Made by a program: the position numbers and the translations under genes. A stretch of 64,000 nucleotides of DNA from QVMM01 sp047030855 (GTDB lineage: Bacteria > Bacteroidota > Bacteroidia > Bacteroidales > Dysgonomonadaceae): contig JBKYIJ010000008.1 in NCBI GenBank assembly GCA_047030855.1, positions 992,001-1,056,000 on the forward strand, written 5' to 3'. Under the pieces are notes generated by a model. The model saw only the letters and a program-made list of their open reading frames with translations, was not told the DNA's origin and did not search any database. Of the stretch, positions 27,263 to 37,550 are shown piece after piece (the stretch's first letter is position 1; every line of letters starts with the position of its first letter).

Positions 27263-28435
27263 ATGAAAAATATCCGCACTACACTAATCGTTTGTTTATG
27301 TTTTGTTTTCAGTTTAAATGCCTTTGCATCAGATAAGGTTAAAGTAGGAGCCGATAAACTGGATGTATTACTACCTCTGTTGGAGAACAAAAAAGTGGCT
27401 TTGGTAGTAAATCAGACAAGTTGTCTTTCAAACGGCGTACATCTTCTGGATACACTGATATCCGAAGGCGTAACTGTAACCAAAATATTTGCTCCTGAGC
27501 ACGGATTCAGAGGAAATGCCGACGCAGGAGAAACCGTAAAAGACGGCAAAGATGTCAAAACAGGGCTTCCTATCGTTTCGCTTTACGGAAGCAATAAAAA
27601 ACCCGGCAAGTCCCTTATTGACGATACTGACGTGATCATATTCGACATTCAGGACGTTGGTGCGCGATTCTACACCTATATCAGCACAATGCACTACATT
27701 ATGGAGTCTTGTGCCGAAAACGGAAAGGAATGTATCGTACTCGATCGTCCGAATCCTTGCGATTATGTAGACGGACCTATGTTGGAACAAAAATATAAAT
27801 CTTTTGTAGGCATGCACCCTATTCCGCTTTTACACGGGCTTACGGTAGGTGAACTCGCAAAAATGATAAACGGAGAAAAATGGTTGTCTAACGGCGGAGA
27901 ATGTAATCTATCTGTTGTGACTGCCGATAACTGGAAACACGGACAGCCTTATTCACTACCGATTAAACCGTCTCCCAATTTACCAAACGACCAGTCGATA
28001 AAACTTTATCCTTCGTTATGCTTTTTTGAGGGGACTGACATAAGCGTAGGAAGAGGCACTTATTTCCCTTTTCAGGTGATCGGTTATCCCGATCCGAAGT
28101 TTGGTGATTTTACATTCATGCCGAAATCATTGGAAGGCTTCGATAAAAAACCCGTCCAACAAGACAAATTATGCTACGGTTTAGATCTTCGAAATGTAGA
28201 AGTAACCAAAGGACTTGATCTTGAATACCTTATAAGTTTCTATAAAAAATCGGGATTGGGTACTTCTTTCTTTAAGTCGCCGAACCACATGGATAAGCTG
28301 GCAGGAACGAATAAATTGCGTGAGCAAATAATAAAAGGAGTTTCCGAAAAAGAAATCAGAGATTCTTGGGAGGCTGATCTCGACAAATACAAAACAATAC
28401 GGAAAAAATATTTGTTATATAGTGATAACAAATAA
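27263..28435 (+). CDS. namZ: Exo-beta-N-acetylmuramidase NamZ-like (GH171, DUF1343)
   Basis: A 390-residue secreted protein with a signal peptide ending near AFAS. The DUF1343 signatures are clear: VALVVNQTS, IFAPEHGFRGNADAGE, FDIQDVGARFYTYISTMHY, LDRPNP and GTDISVGRGT. Bacillus NamZ removes MurNAc from the non-reducing end of peptidoglycan fragments and works with NagZ and an amidase. A NagZ/serine-hydrolase fusion is encoded about 12 kb away (12314-15292), so the complete salvage set may exist, though not in one operon. The next gene begins at once downstream. Confidence 0.88.
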   Translation: MKNIRTTLIVCLCFVFSLNAFASDKVKVGADKLDVLLPLLENKKVALVVNQTSCLSNGVHLLDTLISEGVTVTKIFAPEHGFRGNADAGETVKDGKDVKTGLPIVSLYGSNKKPGKSLIDDTDVIIFDIQDVGARFYTYISTMHYIMESCAENGKECIVLDRPNPCDYVDGPMLEQKYKSFVGMHPIPLLHGLTVGELAKMINGEKWLSNGGECNLSVVTADNWKHGQPYSLPIKPSPNLPNDQSIKLYPSLCFFEGTDISVGRGTYFPFQVIGYPDPKFGDFTFMPKSLEGFDKKPVQQDKLCYGLDLRNVEVTKGLDLEYLISFYKKSGLGTSFFKSPNHMDKLAGTNKLREQIIKGVSEKEIRDSWEADLDKYKTIRKKYLLYSDNK

Positions 28436-28456
28436 TTGAAAAATCCATTGAAGGAT

Positions 28457-29569
28457 ATGCCCGAAAAATATTGTCCTCTGTGTGGGAAGCCCATAAGTGA
28501 AGAGGAAACTTTTTGTAAAGATTGTTGCGAAAATGCAAGCAAAAGATCTTTTCTGGATATCCTGTCGGATAATACAACAACATTCAGGGAAGAAGAAGAG
28601 AACCTGCCTCCTCCCGAAACAGAGATAAACCAAGCGGAAAACCCGCAAGAAGAAGAGGCGGAAAAAAAATCAGCAAAACCGATAAACAGAAAATACATCA
28701 CTTTAGCCGTAGCGGTTGTCGCTTTATTTCTGGTCGGAGGATCGGTTTTTTACTTCATAAACAAGCAAGAAAGAGAAAAAAAGCAGGTGGAACTTAATTA
28801 CTGGTTCTCCTGCATCGAAAAAAACACGCCAAACGGATATTCGGAATATCTGATTTCATATCCGAACGGATACTTCAGAGAAGAAGCACAAAATAAAATA
28901 ACGGAACTTCGGGACGCCGAATACAAAAGGTGGGAAAAAGTAAAAAAATCTTCCGACTTGAATGATTATTACCTCTTTATCCGCGACTATCCCGACACGC
29001 CTTTTAAGAACGAAATAAGCCGTACGATGGACTCATTAAGCTGGATAATTGCGGAAAAAAACAATACCAAAGAAGCATATCTGGCATATATCGAGAGTTC
29101 GCAATTAGGGAATATTTCGGGCTATTACAGAACGATCGCACAGGAAAGGTACGATTATTTGAAAAATACCAAAGAAGTGGAAGGAGAAGAGCTGAAAGCA
29201 CTCAAAACGACTGTTTCAAACCTGTTTCAAACTTTATCGAAACAACAATATTCAGTTCTGCCCGATTTATTCAATACCGTAATTTATAATTTTTACGGAG
29301 AGAAAAGCCTGCCTGCGGCAACTATCATAAAATCCATTCAAAACGATGCTAAAAACAACAAAATCATAAGCCTTAAATACACTCCCAATTTTAATACGTT
29401 TACAGCTTTAAGAAACCCCGACAGTATTTATCTGATAAATATTGTCGTGGATAAAGAAGTGAAAACAAAAGCGAAAAAAACAAATACGCAGACATCGAAG
29501 GAAAAACTCAGGATAGAACTTAATTCCAAGATGAAGATGCAAAGCATGTATATACAGGATAAACAATAA
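28457..29569 (+). CDS. Zinc-ribbon, single-pass membrane protein of unknown function
   Basis: A protein of 370 residues from the ATG at 28457; a TTG start at 28436 just after the preceding stop is possible but less likely. An N-terminal zinc ribbon has two CxxC pairs (CPLCG and CKDCC, residues 6-26), followed by an acidic, proline-rich linker and one membrane helix (about 84-104). The extracytoplasmic part has repeated Tyr-rich segments (YLISYPNGYF, YLFIRDYPDTPF, YLAYIES) that look like short helical repeats, and a C-terminal domain of NTF2-like size. I do not recognise a function. Proximity to the NamZ gene suggests envelope work but proves nothing. Confidence 0.75.
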   Translation: MPEKYCPLCGKPISEEETFCKDCCENASKRSFLDILSDNTTTFREEEENLPPPETEINQAENPQEEEAEKKSAKPINRKYITLAVAVVALFLVGGSVFYFINKQEREKKQVELNYWFSCIEKNTPNGYSEYLISYPNGYFREEAQNKITELRDAEYKRWEKVKKSSDLNDYYLFIRDYPDTPFKNEISRTMDSLSWIIAEKNNTKEAYLAYIESSQLGNISGYYRTIAQERYDYLKNTKEVEGEELKALKTTVSNLFQTLSKQQYSVLPDLFNTVIYNFYGEKSLPAATIIKSIQNDAKNNKIISLKYTPNFNTFTALRNPDSIYLINIVVDKEVKTKAKKTNTQTSKEKLRIELNSKMKMQSMYIQDKQ

Positions 29570-29669
29570 CTTTTATTTTTGCGTTTGAAAAGATCGGAAC
29601 CCGTAATTTTCATAAATTTTATTAGATTTGTATTCAATAGTATTGAGCTAACCCGAATTTACTTTTTTG

Positions 29670-30380
29670 ATGGTAAAATATAAAAGAATCTTATTAAAGC
29701 TAAGCGGAGAATCCCTGATGGGAGGTAAGCAACACGGAATAGACGAATCCGTTTTGCAGTCATACGCCAAACAAATCAAATCCGTTTCCGATCTGGGTGT
29801 CCAGATCGGGATAGTTATAGGTGGCGGAAACATTTTTCGCGGTCTTAGCGGAGCGTCTAAAGGATATGACAGGGTTAAAGGCGATCAGATGGGCATGCTT
29901 GCAACTGTTATAAACAGTCTGGCGTTAAGTTCTGCCCTTACGTCCATCGGACAGAAAAACAGGGTTCTCACAGCCATAAGAATGGAACCCATCGGAGAAT
30001 TGTACAGCAAATGGAAAGCCATAGAAGCTATGGAGAATAAAGAAGTAGCAATAATCTCCTGTGGAACGGGTAACCCTTTCTTTACGACGGACACAGGCTC
30101 ATCGCTTAGAGGTATAGAGATCGAAGCAGAAGTAATGCTGAAAGGTACGCGCGTAGACGGAGTTTACACGGCTGATCCCGAAAAAGATCCTTCAGCTAAA
30201 AAATACGATAAAATTTCGTATGACGAAATATACGATAAGGGGCTTAAGGTTATGGACCTTACAGCCACTACCATGTGTAAAGAGAACAATCTCCCGATTA
30301 TTGTTTTCGATATGGATACAGCCGGCAATCTGGAGAAAGTTATCAGAGGCGAACAGATAGGTACGCTCGTTCATCCTTAA
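29670..30380 (+). CDS. pyrH: UMP kinase
   Basis: Phosphorylates UMP to UDP in pyrimidine synthesis; a hexamer of the amino-acid-kinase family, regulated by GTP and UTP. The 236 residues start at ATG 29670 (a TTG just before is not favoured). Motifs: KRILLKLSGESLMG at the N-terminus, VIGGGNIFRG, the uridylate-binding CGTGNPFFTTDT and a C-terminal DMDTAGNL. A TAGATTTG at 29623-29630 could be its -7 element. It is followed by frr, a very common bacterial order. Confidence 0.96.
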   Translation: MVKYKRILLKLSGESLMGGKQHGIDESVLQSYAKQIKSVSDLGVQIGIVIGGGNIFRGLSGASKGYDRVKGDQMGMLATVINSLALSSALTSIGQKNRVLTAIRMEPIGELYSKWKAIEAMENKEVAIISCGTGNPFFTTDTGSSLRGIEIEAEVMLKGTRVDGVYTADPEKDPSAKKYDKISYDEIYDKGLKVMDLTATTMCKENNLPIIVFDMDTAGNLEKVIRGEQIGTLVHP

Positions 30381-30414
30381 AAACAGATATTATTAACAAA
30401 CAAAAAATATAAGT

Positions 30415-30975
30415 ATGGCAGACATAAAAGAATTTGAAAAAAGTGCCGAAGCAAAGATGAAGGCATCTATTGAATTTTTGGAAGAGTCTTTAGCACATAT
30501 CAGGGCAGGAAAAGCAAATCCAAGAATACTGGACGGTATAAAACTGGATTATTACGGAGCGCTTACGCCTCTCAGCGGAGTTGCTTCCATCACTACTCCC
30601 GATGCAAAAACAATTATTGTACAGCCTTGGGAAAAACAGATGTTGAGAGAAGTGGAAAAAGCCATTATGGACTCTGACGTGGGTATCACACCCGAAAACA
30701 ACGGCGAGGTAATCCGATTGGGAATCCCTCCGTTAACCGAAGAGCGCCGTAAGGCATTGGTAAAACAGTCGAAAGGCGAAGCGGAAGATGCTAAAATAAG
30801 CGTACGCAACGCAAGACGAGACGCTATCGACGCCGTAAAAAAGTCGGTGAAAGACGGAACTCCTGAAGACGTAGCAAAAGATGCGGAACAAACAATACAG
30901 AAAATACATGACAAATACATCAAGCTGATTGATGAATTGTTTGCTGCGAAAGAAAAAGAGATTCTGACTGTATAA
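30415..30975 (+). CDS. frr: Ribosome recycling factor
   Basis: A 186-residue factor that with EF-G splits post-termination ribosomes. The three-helix-bundle/head layout is intact, with the family's LAHIRAGKANPRILDGIKLDYYG split by normal spacing and the C-terminal helix AEQTIQKIHDKYIKLIDEL. It follows pyrH by 34 bases, as in many genomes, and is probably co-transcribed. A terminator lies 29 bases after its stop. Confidence 0.97.
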   Translation: MADIKEFEKSAEAKMKASIEFLEESLAHIRAGKANPRILDGIKLDYYGALTPLSGVASITTPDAKTIIVQPWEKQMLREVEKAIMDSDVGITPENNGEVIRLGIPPLTEERRKALVKQSKGEAEDAKISVRNARRDAIDAVKKSVKDGTPEDVAKDAEQTIQKIHDKYIKLIDELFAAKEKEILTV

Positions 30976-31003
30976 TTTCAACAAAAAGAGTATATGATTA
31001 AGC

Positions 31004-31029
31004 GCAAGGTGAAAAGCCTTGCTCTTTTT
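31004..31029 (+). terminator. Terminator of pyrH-frr
   Basis: GCAAGG and CCTTGC form a six-base stem around TGAAAAG, followed by TCTTTTT. A weaker outer pair AAAAAGAG (30983-30990) with CTCTTTTT (31022-31029) could extend it. It ends 14 bases before rsgA. Confidence 0.7.
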
Positions 31030-31042
31030 CGTTTAAAAACAA

Positions 31043-31969
31043 ATGGACGGACTTGTCATAAAAAATACGGGAAGCTGGTATCTTGTCAGGACTGCTGACG
31101 GAAGAAACATCGAATGCAAGATAAAAGGCAGCTTCAGACTAAAAGGCATAAGAAGCACAAACCCCGTAGCTGTCGGAGACCGCGTTTCCATTGACATCAA
31201 CAATGAAGGGACAGCCTTTATAACAGAACTCTACGATCGGAAAAACTACATTATCAGGAAAGCTTCAAATCTGTCCAAACAGTCGCACATTCTTGCAGCT
31301 AACATAGATCAATGCTTTCTTGTCGTAACAATTGCTCATCCCGAAACGTCAACCATATTTATCGACAGGTTCTTGGCATCCGCAGAGGCTTATCGAATAC
31401 CCGTATCGCTTGTCTTTAATAAAATTGATTTGTATAACTCGGACGAAATCGAATATATGGATCAGCTAATAAGTTTATATGAATACATCGGTTATCCGTG
31501 TTTCAAAATATCCGCTGCCGAAAGAAAGGGTATAGACATAATAAAAGAAAAGACCATAAACAAAATAACTTTACTGTCGGGACACTCGGGTGTGGGAAAA
31601 TCAACGTTGCTGAATTTGCTTATTCCGCAAGCTAACGCTAAAACGGCTGCCATATCCGAATATCATCAGAAAGGCGTACATACGACTACTTTTTCGGAAA
31701 TGACAGAAACTCCCGAAGGCGGTTGGATAATAGACACGCCGGGAATAAAAGGTTTCGGAACCATTGATATGGAACCCGAGGAAATATGTCACTATTTCCC
31801 CGATATTTTCAAATTCTCGAAAGATTGCAGATTCAATAACTGCATACACATCAACGAACCCGACTGTGCAGTAAGAAAAGCCGTAGAAGAGCATTACATA
31901 AGCCGGAGCAGATATCTGTCTTACCTGAACATGGTAGAAGAAGACACCGATAACAAATATCGGAAATAA
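31043..31969 (+). CDS. rsgA: Ribosome small-subunit-dependent GTPase A
   Basis: A 308-residue circularly permuted GTPase that helps late 30S maturation. The order of motifs is as expected for a permuted G domain: an N-terminal OB fold, G4 FNKIDLY near residue 126, then G1 GHSGVGKST near 185 and G3 DTPGIKGFG. The C-terminal zinc finger has CRFNNCIHINEPDC. The start ATG at 31043 gives the normal length. Intact. Confidence 0.95.
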   Translation: MDGLVIKNTGSWYLVRTADGRNIECKIKGSFRLKGIRSTNPVAVGDRVSIDINNEGTAFITELYDRKNYIIRKASNLSKQSHILAANIDQCFLVVTIAHPETSTIFIDRFLASAEAYRIPVSLVFNKIDLYNSDEIEYMDQLISLYEYIGYPCFKISAAERKGIDIIKEKTINKITLLSGHSGVGKSTLLNLLIPQANAKTAAISEYHQKGVHTTTFSEMTETPEGGWIIDTPGIKGFGTIDMEPEEICHYFPDIFKFSKDCRFNNCIHINEPDCAVRKAVEEHYISRSRYLSYLNMVEEDTDNKYRK

Positions 31970-31979
31970 GCCCGTTTAA

Positions 31980-32939
31980 TTAATAAACAAGCTTTACGTT
32001 ATCTATCCATAAGCGGCTGTTCGTGTTTCCCGTATAAGCACCACCGTTGCTGGACGAAAATTGCAGAATCATGTGTGTAACCGATTCGTCTGCGTCTGCC
32101 CAGCCTGTTTCCTGAATAGGAACCATTTTGCCTTTGCTGTTACGGGTATAATATGCCTGTTCGCCTGTTTTCAAGCCCATATAAGAACGATAATAACTCT
32201 GAGAGGAGATGTCGCCGTAATTCAAAGACAAGCGATGTGCGTTTTGCCATTCAGTCACAGGTTTGTCGAACCTTTCCCAACCTGTTGCGACACGTTTGGC
32301 ATATACATTCCCTTTCTCGTCTTCCCAGCGATGCTGTAACAGTATCTGAACCTCCGCCATATCTTTACGATCGAGCTTCTGTTGCTTTCCGAATCCTGTC
32401 GCTTTTATACACGTTCCGCCCGTTATTACTTTATAATCGTACTGCAACGCTTTAGGACGTTTGGTGAAGGGAACTCCTGTAACCAGTTTGCTTTGAGGAT
32501 TGCTGGTGCTCGTTATCGGCTCTACCATTTCTCCTAAAAAAATCGTTCCGCTGGCAAGGACTTTTATGTTGATCAGTCCCAAAACCTTACATTCCTCTAT
32601 TCTGGTTTCCAAACGGGCACAAAAACCGTCTCCTCTTCTTTCGGGAAAAACCGTAACGCTTCCTTTCGTAACGCCTTTCACTTTTGCCAGTACCGAAGAA
32701 GTCGCCCAAGGCGATTTTCCGTGTTTATAGGGAGTATTGTCACGCAAAGTATCGCCTTTGACAATAGAATAAAGGTATTTAGTATCTCCGCCGATTACCG
32801 CCGATTCATTTATTTCGCGTACCATCCAGCTGTTCATATCACCGTAAGCAATAGGGGCAACGGTTTCCGTCTGTGCCATTATACCTGAAGAGAACAAAAG
32901 CGAACAAGCCGCCAAGCTCGTTTTTATTATTTTATTCAT
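31980..32939 (-). CDS. PCMD-domain secreted protein
   Basis: A 319-residue exported protein with a signal peptide (to about residue 22, ending IMAQ). The body matches the putative carbohydrate-metabolism (PCMD) domain of Bacteroidetes: an NSWMVREINES segment, KSPWATSSVLAKV, a beta-rich middle and the C-terminal LQFSSSNGGAYTGNTNS followed by LWIDNVKLVY. The domain is thought to bind glycans, but this is not established for this gene. It is convergent with rsgA (11 bases) and upstream of it on its strand lies the broken phosphoethanolamine transferase. Confidence 0.8.
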   Translation of the reverse strand: MNKIIKTSLAACSLLFSSGIMAQTETVAPIAYGDMNSWMVREINESAVIGGDTKYLYSIVKGDTLRDNTPYKHGKSPWATSSVLAKVKGVTKGSVTVFPERRGDGFCARLETRIEECKVLGLINIKVLASGTIFLGEMVEPITSTSNPQSKLVTGVPFTKRPKALQYDYKVITGGTCIKATGFGKQQKLDRKDMAEVQILLQHRWEDEKGNVYAKRVATGWERFDKPVTEWQNAHRLSLNYGDISSQSYYRSYMGLKTGEQAYYTRNSKGKMVPIQETGWADADESVTHMILQFSSSNGGAYTGNTNSRLWIDNVKLVY

Positions 32940-32956
32940 AATACAATAATTATTTT

Positions 32957-34669
32957 TTAATGATACATATGACGCTTTTCGATCATTTCTTTATCTTCTT
33001 TTTTTAAGATTGGCATTATAAAAGAAAATTGGCTCATCATGATCGTTAAGATACATTCTTTTCGAAATCTTAAAATGATCGCTTACCAACGACAGATTTA
33101 CATCCAGATATTCTGTTTTCACATCTGCCATATCCAATAATGTATGAAATATGGCATTAGTCGCCACAGGTTTATTTCTGTTGTTTTCTACATTTTTTTA
33201 CTTTGCCCGGAAAGTTTTTTATGTAATTATCCGAAAACCAGACGAACATCGGTATTTTAAGCTGATAGAATGTCGGGCTGGGCGACGAGTGTAAAAACCT
33301 CATGCGGTTGTCGTCCAGAATATCCTCGCCATGATCGGATGAATAAAATACGGTAGAACAAAGATCTTCGCTATTCAGCAGATCTATTACTTTTGAAAGA
33401 AAACCGTCGGTATAGAGTATTGTATTGTCATAGGCATTGACAAGTTTATCCCTGTCTTGCCTCCTGATTTCGGTTACATCGTCGGGTTTGAAAACTGAAA
33501 ACTCATCGGGGTATCGTTCATTGTATTTGAAGTGCGATCCGTATGTGTGAATCACAACAAATAAATTGTTTTGCACGGAATCCAGATAATGTTCAAATAG
33601 AGGAAGCAGGGCGTCATCATATTTGTTTACGGTCATAATCCCGTCTTTTCCCGATCGTATATTATCGTAACAATCTGCTTCCTGAGCGAAATATTCGGTA
33701 AAAGTATGGTTGGCTCCCTGATTGGATAAAAATACGGTTGTAAAGCCAACTTCCCTGAAAGCCTCGATAATGCTTTTCTGTTGATAAATGATGTCATAAT
33801 CTTCAGCGGAAGCTGTAGACAACATAATAGATACGCTTTTGTGCGTAACATTAGACTGCGTTATAGCGTCAGAGAAATGATAAAGATTGTTCTTTTGCTC
33901 CAGTTTCGGGTTTGTTTTTCTGTCATATCCGTATAGACTCCAGCTTTCGGCGCGCCCCGTTTCCCCGATCACCATAACATACACTTCTCTTTGACGGGCA
34001 GAAGAATCCCGAACAGCATTGAAAACAAAGTCCTTTGAAGTTTCAGAATAGTTTCGGCTCTTCTTCCATTTTTTTACTGCGAAATCGAGGTTATAAAGAA
34101 CATTGGTAGGATACACATCTTCGTAGTAGGTAAATCTTTCGGTATTTACGTTTTTAGAGAAAAAACGTGAATACATAAGATATAAAGAGTAAAGCTACTC
34201 CCGACAATATTGCCTTTCTTTGAAAACCGGCTTGAAGATAGATTTTCTTTCTTATCTGCCGTATCGCAATTATGGTAGTAGGTATATAAACGATGCAGAC
34301 AAAGACTACTGACGGCCAAAGGCTGTTCAATACTTCCCCGGCTTCGGACGGATTTGTCGTTACCACGTTCAAAAACATATCCACGGCTATTACATCTTCA
34401 CCGAAAAGGTACAGAAGAACCAATTGGAAAGCATGCAGAAACAGCAACGGAAATAATATCAACTGTATCAAACCCGTTTTCTTAAAGATGGATAAAACAA
34501 AAAGATAAAGCCCCAAAGGAAACAGTATCAATACAATCTTCCCCCAGACATTAAACGGCTCGGAAAACAGCAGAAAAATGCTCGGCAGCATATTAACCGT
34601 TATATAAAGCCAAAACAGTTTTTGAGGATCGGAAATAAACGGAACTATATATTTTTTATAGAGACTCAT
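32957..34669 (-). pseudogene. Phosphoethanolamine transferase (EptA-like sulfatase family), frameshifted
   Basis: Inner-membrane enzyme that adds phosphoethanolamine to lipid A or LPS core; about 569 residues when rebuilt. The N-terminal part has five membrane helices; the periplasmic sulfatase-like domain has the nucleophile Thr in VIGETGRAESWSLYGY and a metal site in YSSDHGED. Frame is lost at 34160-34165 (six As on the plus strand; five restores FTFFSKNVNTERF), and at 33193-33199 (seven Ts; six restores FPGKVKNVENNRNKPVA). A third seven-T run at 32999-33005 may also be one too long near the C-terminus. As given it is inactive. Confidence 0.85.
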
Positions 34670-34681
34670 TCATTCTTCGGT

Positions 34682-35841
34682 TTAAAATGCTTCGTTTATA
34701 TTGAAATAGAAAGAGGATTGTCCCTTTCCTATACCATAATCCAGACGGACATTCACCCTGTTTTTAAATTCCCAGCGATAGCCTACGCCAAAAGTGGGTA
34801 GCGTATGCTTAAATTTAAACTCATCGAACTTGGGAAATACATTTCCTGCCCCTGCCCAGACTACAACACCGCTTCTGCCGTAAACCTTCTGCCGAAGTTC
34901 AACTTGAGTCTGTAACAGTTTTTTATCGTTGTACTGTCCTTTGAAGTATCCCCGCATCTGGTATGCACTCCCGAGTTCTGCCATCATATTCCACGGCGTA
35001 TCGCCGTTATTGAAAATCCCCTGAAAATCGAAAGCCAAAATACCTGTGCTCCAAACCTGTTTGTAAAAACGGGCTGTAAATTCTGTCTTGTTGAAATATT
35101 CGGTACTTCCCAGAAACTCAGGATAAAAATTTTGTTCGATTTTCAGATATAAGCCTTTACTGGGATTAGGAATAAAGTCGCGTGAATCGTAAGATAAAAT
35201 CAAGCCTCCTCCGATTGCGTTGTTCGATCTTTTTAGGCTTTCGAAATAAGCAGGATTCTTAATATTCGAGGCTTTCAGGTGTTGTGCGGATGCAGTAACA
35301 CCAAAATATGTGTTTTTTACTATTTTTACAAGAAAGTCGGCTTTGACCTGTACTGCTTTTCTGGTATATTTGGAATAATCGTCATCATGCTTTCCTTTGT
35401 CATAACCTATTCCCCAATATTTACTGGGACGTGATGAAAAGAAAAGATCGAAATCCAACCGATATTTGTCACGCGGAAAAATCGTATTTCCGCTTATTCC
35501 TATCACGTAAGAGCCTGATGTAGTCAAATCCGCGTACAGAGAAACATTAGAAGGAGAAATCGTTAAGTCTTTCCTGTCAATTCGGTACAATCCCGAAGCA
35601 ACAAGCCCGAGTCCGAGTTTAGTGTCATTCGAATAATGAGGACCTCCGATGAAAGAGACATCAAAAGGTTTAGTGTTATCAACCTCATTGGATTTTTCAA
35701 AATATTCATAAATTTTTTTGAGCAGATTCTTTTTTTCTGAATCCGTTTTCAATGAATCTGTGCTTTGCTGTGCTTGTAAACAGAAAAAAAAACCGCTGAA
35801 GAAAAAGTCAGGAACAGAACCAATAGTAAACGTATACTCAT
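34682..35841 (-). pseudogene. Outer membrane beta-barrel protein (Omp85/surface antigen type), frameshift in signal peptide
   Basis: A beta-barrel of about 385 residues with the D15/Bac_surface_Ag-like C-terminal pattern (YDSRDFIPNPSKGLYLKIEQ, GSAYQMRGYFKGQYNDK, FGVGYRWEFKNRVNVRLDYG) and no visible POTRA repeats. It ends with Phe, as outer-membrane barrels do. From the ATG at 35841 a good signal peptide reads MSIRLLLVLFLTFSSAV, but a nine-base homopolymer at 35784-35792 puts it out of frame with the mature part. Seven or ten bases would join them, giving a cleavage site near LQAQQ. The upstream frame from 35845 has only an alternative GTG start and no normal signal. Confidence 0.7.
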
Positions 35842-35914
35842 ACACTGAAATTTTGGAACTACAAATGTAATAAAGTAAGTGTACTTACTATCTGGTTTTT
35901 TATATTTTTAAATT

Positions 35915-36835
35915 TTATGTAGAATTTTTTTTTACGGACTCTTTATCACGGGCAATTTGTGCTTTCAACTCATCAACATTGGAAAATTTTTCGTCCGCTC
36001 TCACAAATTCAATAAATTCGGCAGTCAATGATCGGTTATACAAATCTTCATCGAAATCGAAGATATTTACTTCCAAACTTATGTTATCGCCGTTTTGCAG
36101 AGTCGGCCTTTTTCCGATGTAGAGCATACCGTCGTATTTCTTATCTTCAATAAGAACCTTTACCGCATAGACTCCGAATGCGGGTATAACTTTAAAATCT
36201 TCCCAAATCTGAATATTTGCGGTAGGAAAACCTATTGTCCGCCCGACTTTAAACCCTTCCACTATCTTACCTGAAATAGTATAGTTATACGATAACAGTT
36301 TTGCTGCTTTACTTACCTCTCCGCCGCCCAACAGCCTGCGTATCCGCGAAGAACTCACGTGTTCGTGCGGATCGAGCTCTTGTTGTTGAATCACCTCCAT
36401 TCCTATTTCATTTCCGTATCTCAGATAATCTTCAAAACCTTCCGCCCTGTTGTGCCCGAAACGATGATCGTAACCGATTATAAGAGTGTCAACATTCAGT
36501 TTTTTCTTCAATATTTCCGTCATAAACTCTTTTGCCGTGAGTTTAGACATTTCAAACGTAAAGTCGAGCGAAATACAATAATCTACTCCCGTAGACGAAA
36601 GCCTTTTTACTTTTTCGTCATACCCGCACAAAAGAGCAGGTTGATAATCTTTATTCAGTATTCTTCGGGGATGAATGGGAAATGTAATCACCGCTGACGG
36701 TAATTGCTTCTTTGCCGCTCCCTTTTTAACCTGTTCGATAAGGAAACGATGCCCTGAATGAACTCCGTCGAAAAAACCGATAGTCGCAACAAGAGGTTTA
36801 TGTTGCAGGCCTTTATTTGAATCTATTAGAATCAC
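35915..36835 (-). CDS. ribF: Bifunctional riboflavin kinase / FAD synthetase
   Basis: A 306-residue enzyme that makes FMN from riboflavin and then FAD. The N-terminal adenylyltransferase domain has the GFFDGVHSGHR motif (HxGH type) and VSSSRIRRLL; the C-terminal kinase domain has GRTIGFPTANI (about residue 198), then YDGMLYIGKRPT and the catalytic Glu in NGDNISLEVNIFDF. Length is typical. Nine bases separate it from the upstream HAD phosphatase gene, so they may form an operon. Confidence 0.95.
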   Translation of the reverse strand: MILIDSNKGLQHKPLVATIGFFDGVHSGHRFLIEQVKKGAAKKQLPSAVITFPIHPRRILNKDYQPALLCGYDEKVKRLSSTGVDYCISLDFTFEMSKLTAKEFMTEILKKKLNVDTLIIGYDHRFGHNRAEGFEDYLRYGNEIGMEVIQQQELDPHEHVSSSRIRRLLGGGEVSKAAKLLSYNYTISGKIVEGFKVGRTIGFPTANIQIWEDFKVIPAFGVYAVKVLIEDKKYDGMLYIGKRPTLQNGDNISLEVNIFDFDEDLYNRSLTAEFIEFVRADEKFSNVDELKAQIARDKESVKKNST

Positions 36836-36843
36836 GTTCCTAT

Positions 36844-37458
36844 TCAGATAAATACTTTTCTTAAATCCTCATCCTGATTAGCCAGATAAGTTTTAAAACC
36901 CATTGATTCGGCAACTTCTATATTGGCTTTTCCGTCATCGAGAAATAAAGTTTCTTCGGGTTTTATTCCTGCATCTTTTATAACAAATTCGAAAATAGAT
37001 TTTTCAGGTTTGGCAGAACCTATCTGAAAAGAATAGTAACACTTATCAAAAAATGCGGTAATGGGCTCTTTGGTAGGAGAAAAATTTTCCGATTCCGCCC
37101 ATTCCATAATAACAGGATTAGTATTGCTCAGCAAGAATACTTTATATTTTTTTCTCAGATCCCTTAACATCTGATATTTATATTCGGGTATAAATGTCAG
37201 AAAAGCCATCCAGCCAGAATCGACATCTGCGTGAGGAACCTTCTTTCTTGCCAGTTTATCAAACTCTTGGTAGAATTCTTCTCTTGTCAGCTTACCTTCC
37301 TCTAATTGCAGAAAAATTCCGCTTTGTCTGAATTCGCTCAGATAATCGTCAATATTATGTATTCCTATTTCTTTGAAGCGGTTTATAGCAGCTTGTTTGT
37401 CCAAACCTACGATTACGCCTCCAAAGTCGAAGAGTATATTTTTTATATTTTTATCCAT
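36844..37458 (-). CDS. HAD-superfamily phosphatase, subfamily IA
   Basis: A 204-residue cytosolic hydrolase from ATG 37458. Motif I is unusual: LFDFGGVIVGLD, where DFGGV stands in place of the DxDGT of many members, as in the YihX-like (alpha-D-glucose-1-phosphatase) group. Motif II is LLSNTNPVI, motif III has the Lys in GSAKPEKSIF and motif IV is FLDDGKANIEVA. The YihX-like pattern suggests a sugar-phosphate or FMN-like substrate; a role as FMN or riboflavin phosphatase beside ribF is a guess from position only. Confidence 0.85.
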   Translation of the reverse strand: MDKNIKNILFDFGGVIVGLDKQAAINRFKEIGIHNIDDYLSEFRQSGIFLQLEEGKLTREEFYQEFDKLARKKVPHADVDSGWMAFLTFIPEYKYQMLRDLRKKYKVFLLSNTNPVIMEWAESENFSPTKEPITAFFDKCYYSFQIGSAKPEKSIFEFVIKDAGIKPEETLFLDDGKANIEVAESMGFKTYLANQDEDLRKVFI

Positions 37459-37550
37459 CAATGTTGTTGTTTATTAATTCAAATGCGAAGTTAAACAATT
37501 ATTTTCAGATCCGTTGAAATGCCGCAAGCAGCTTACGGATATGAAACTAT

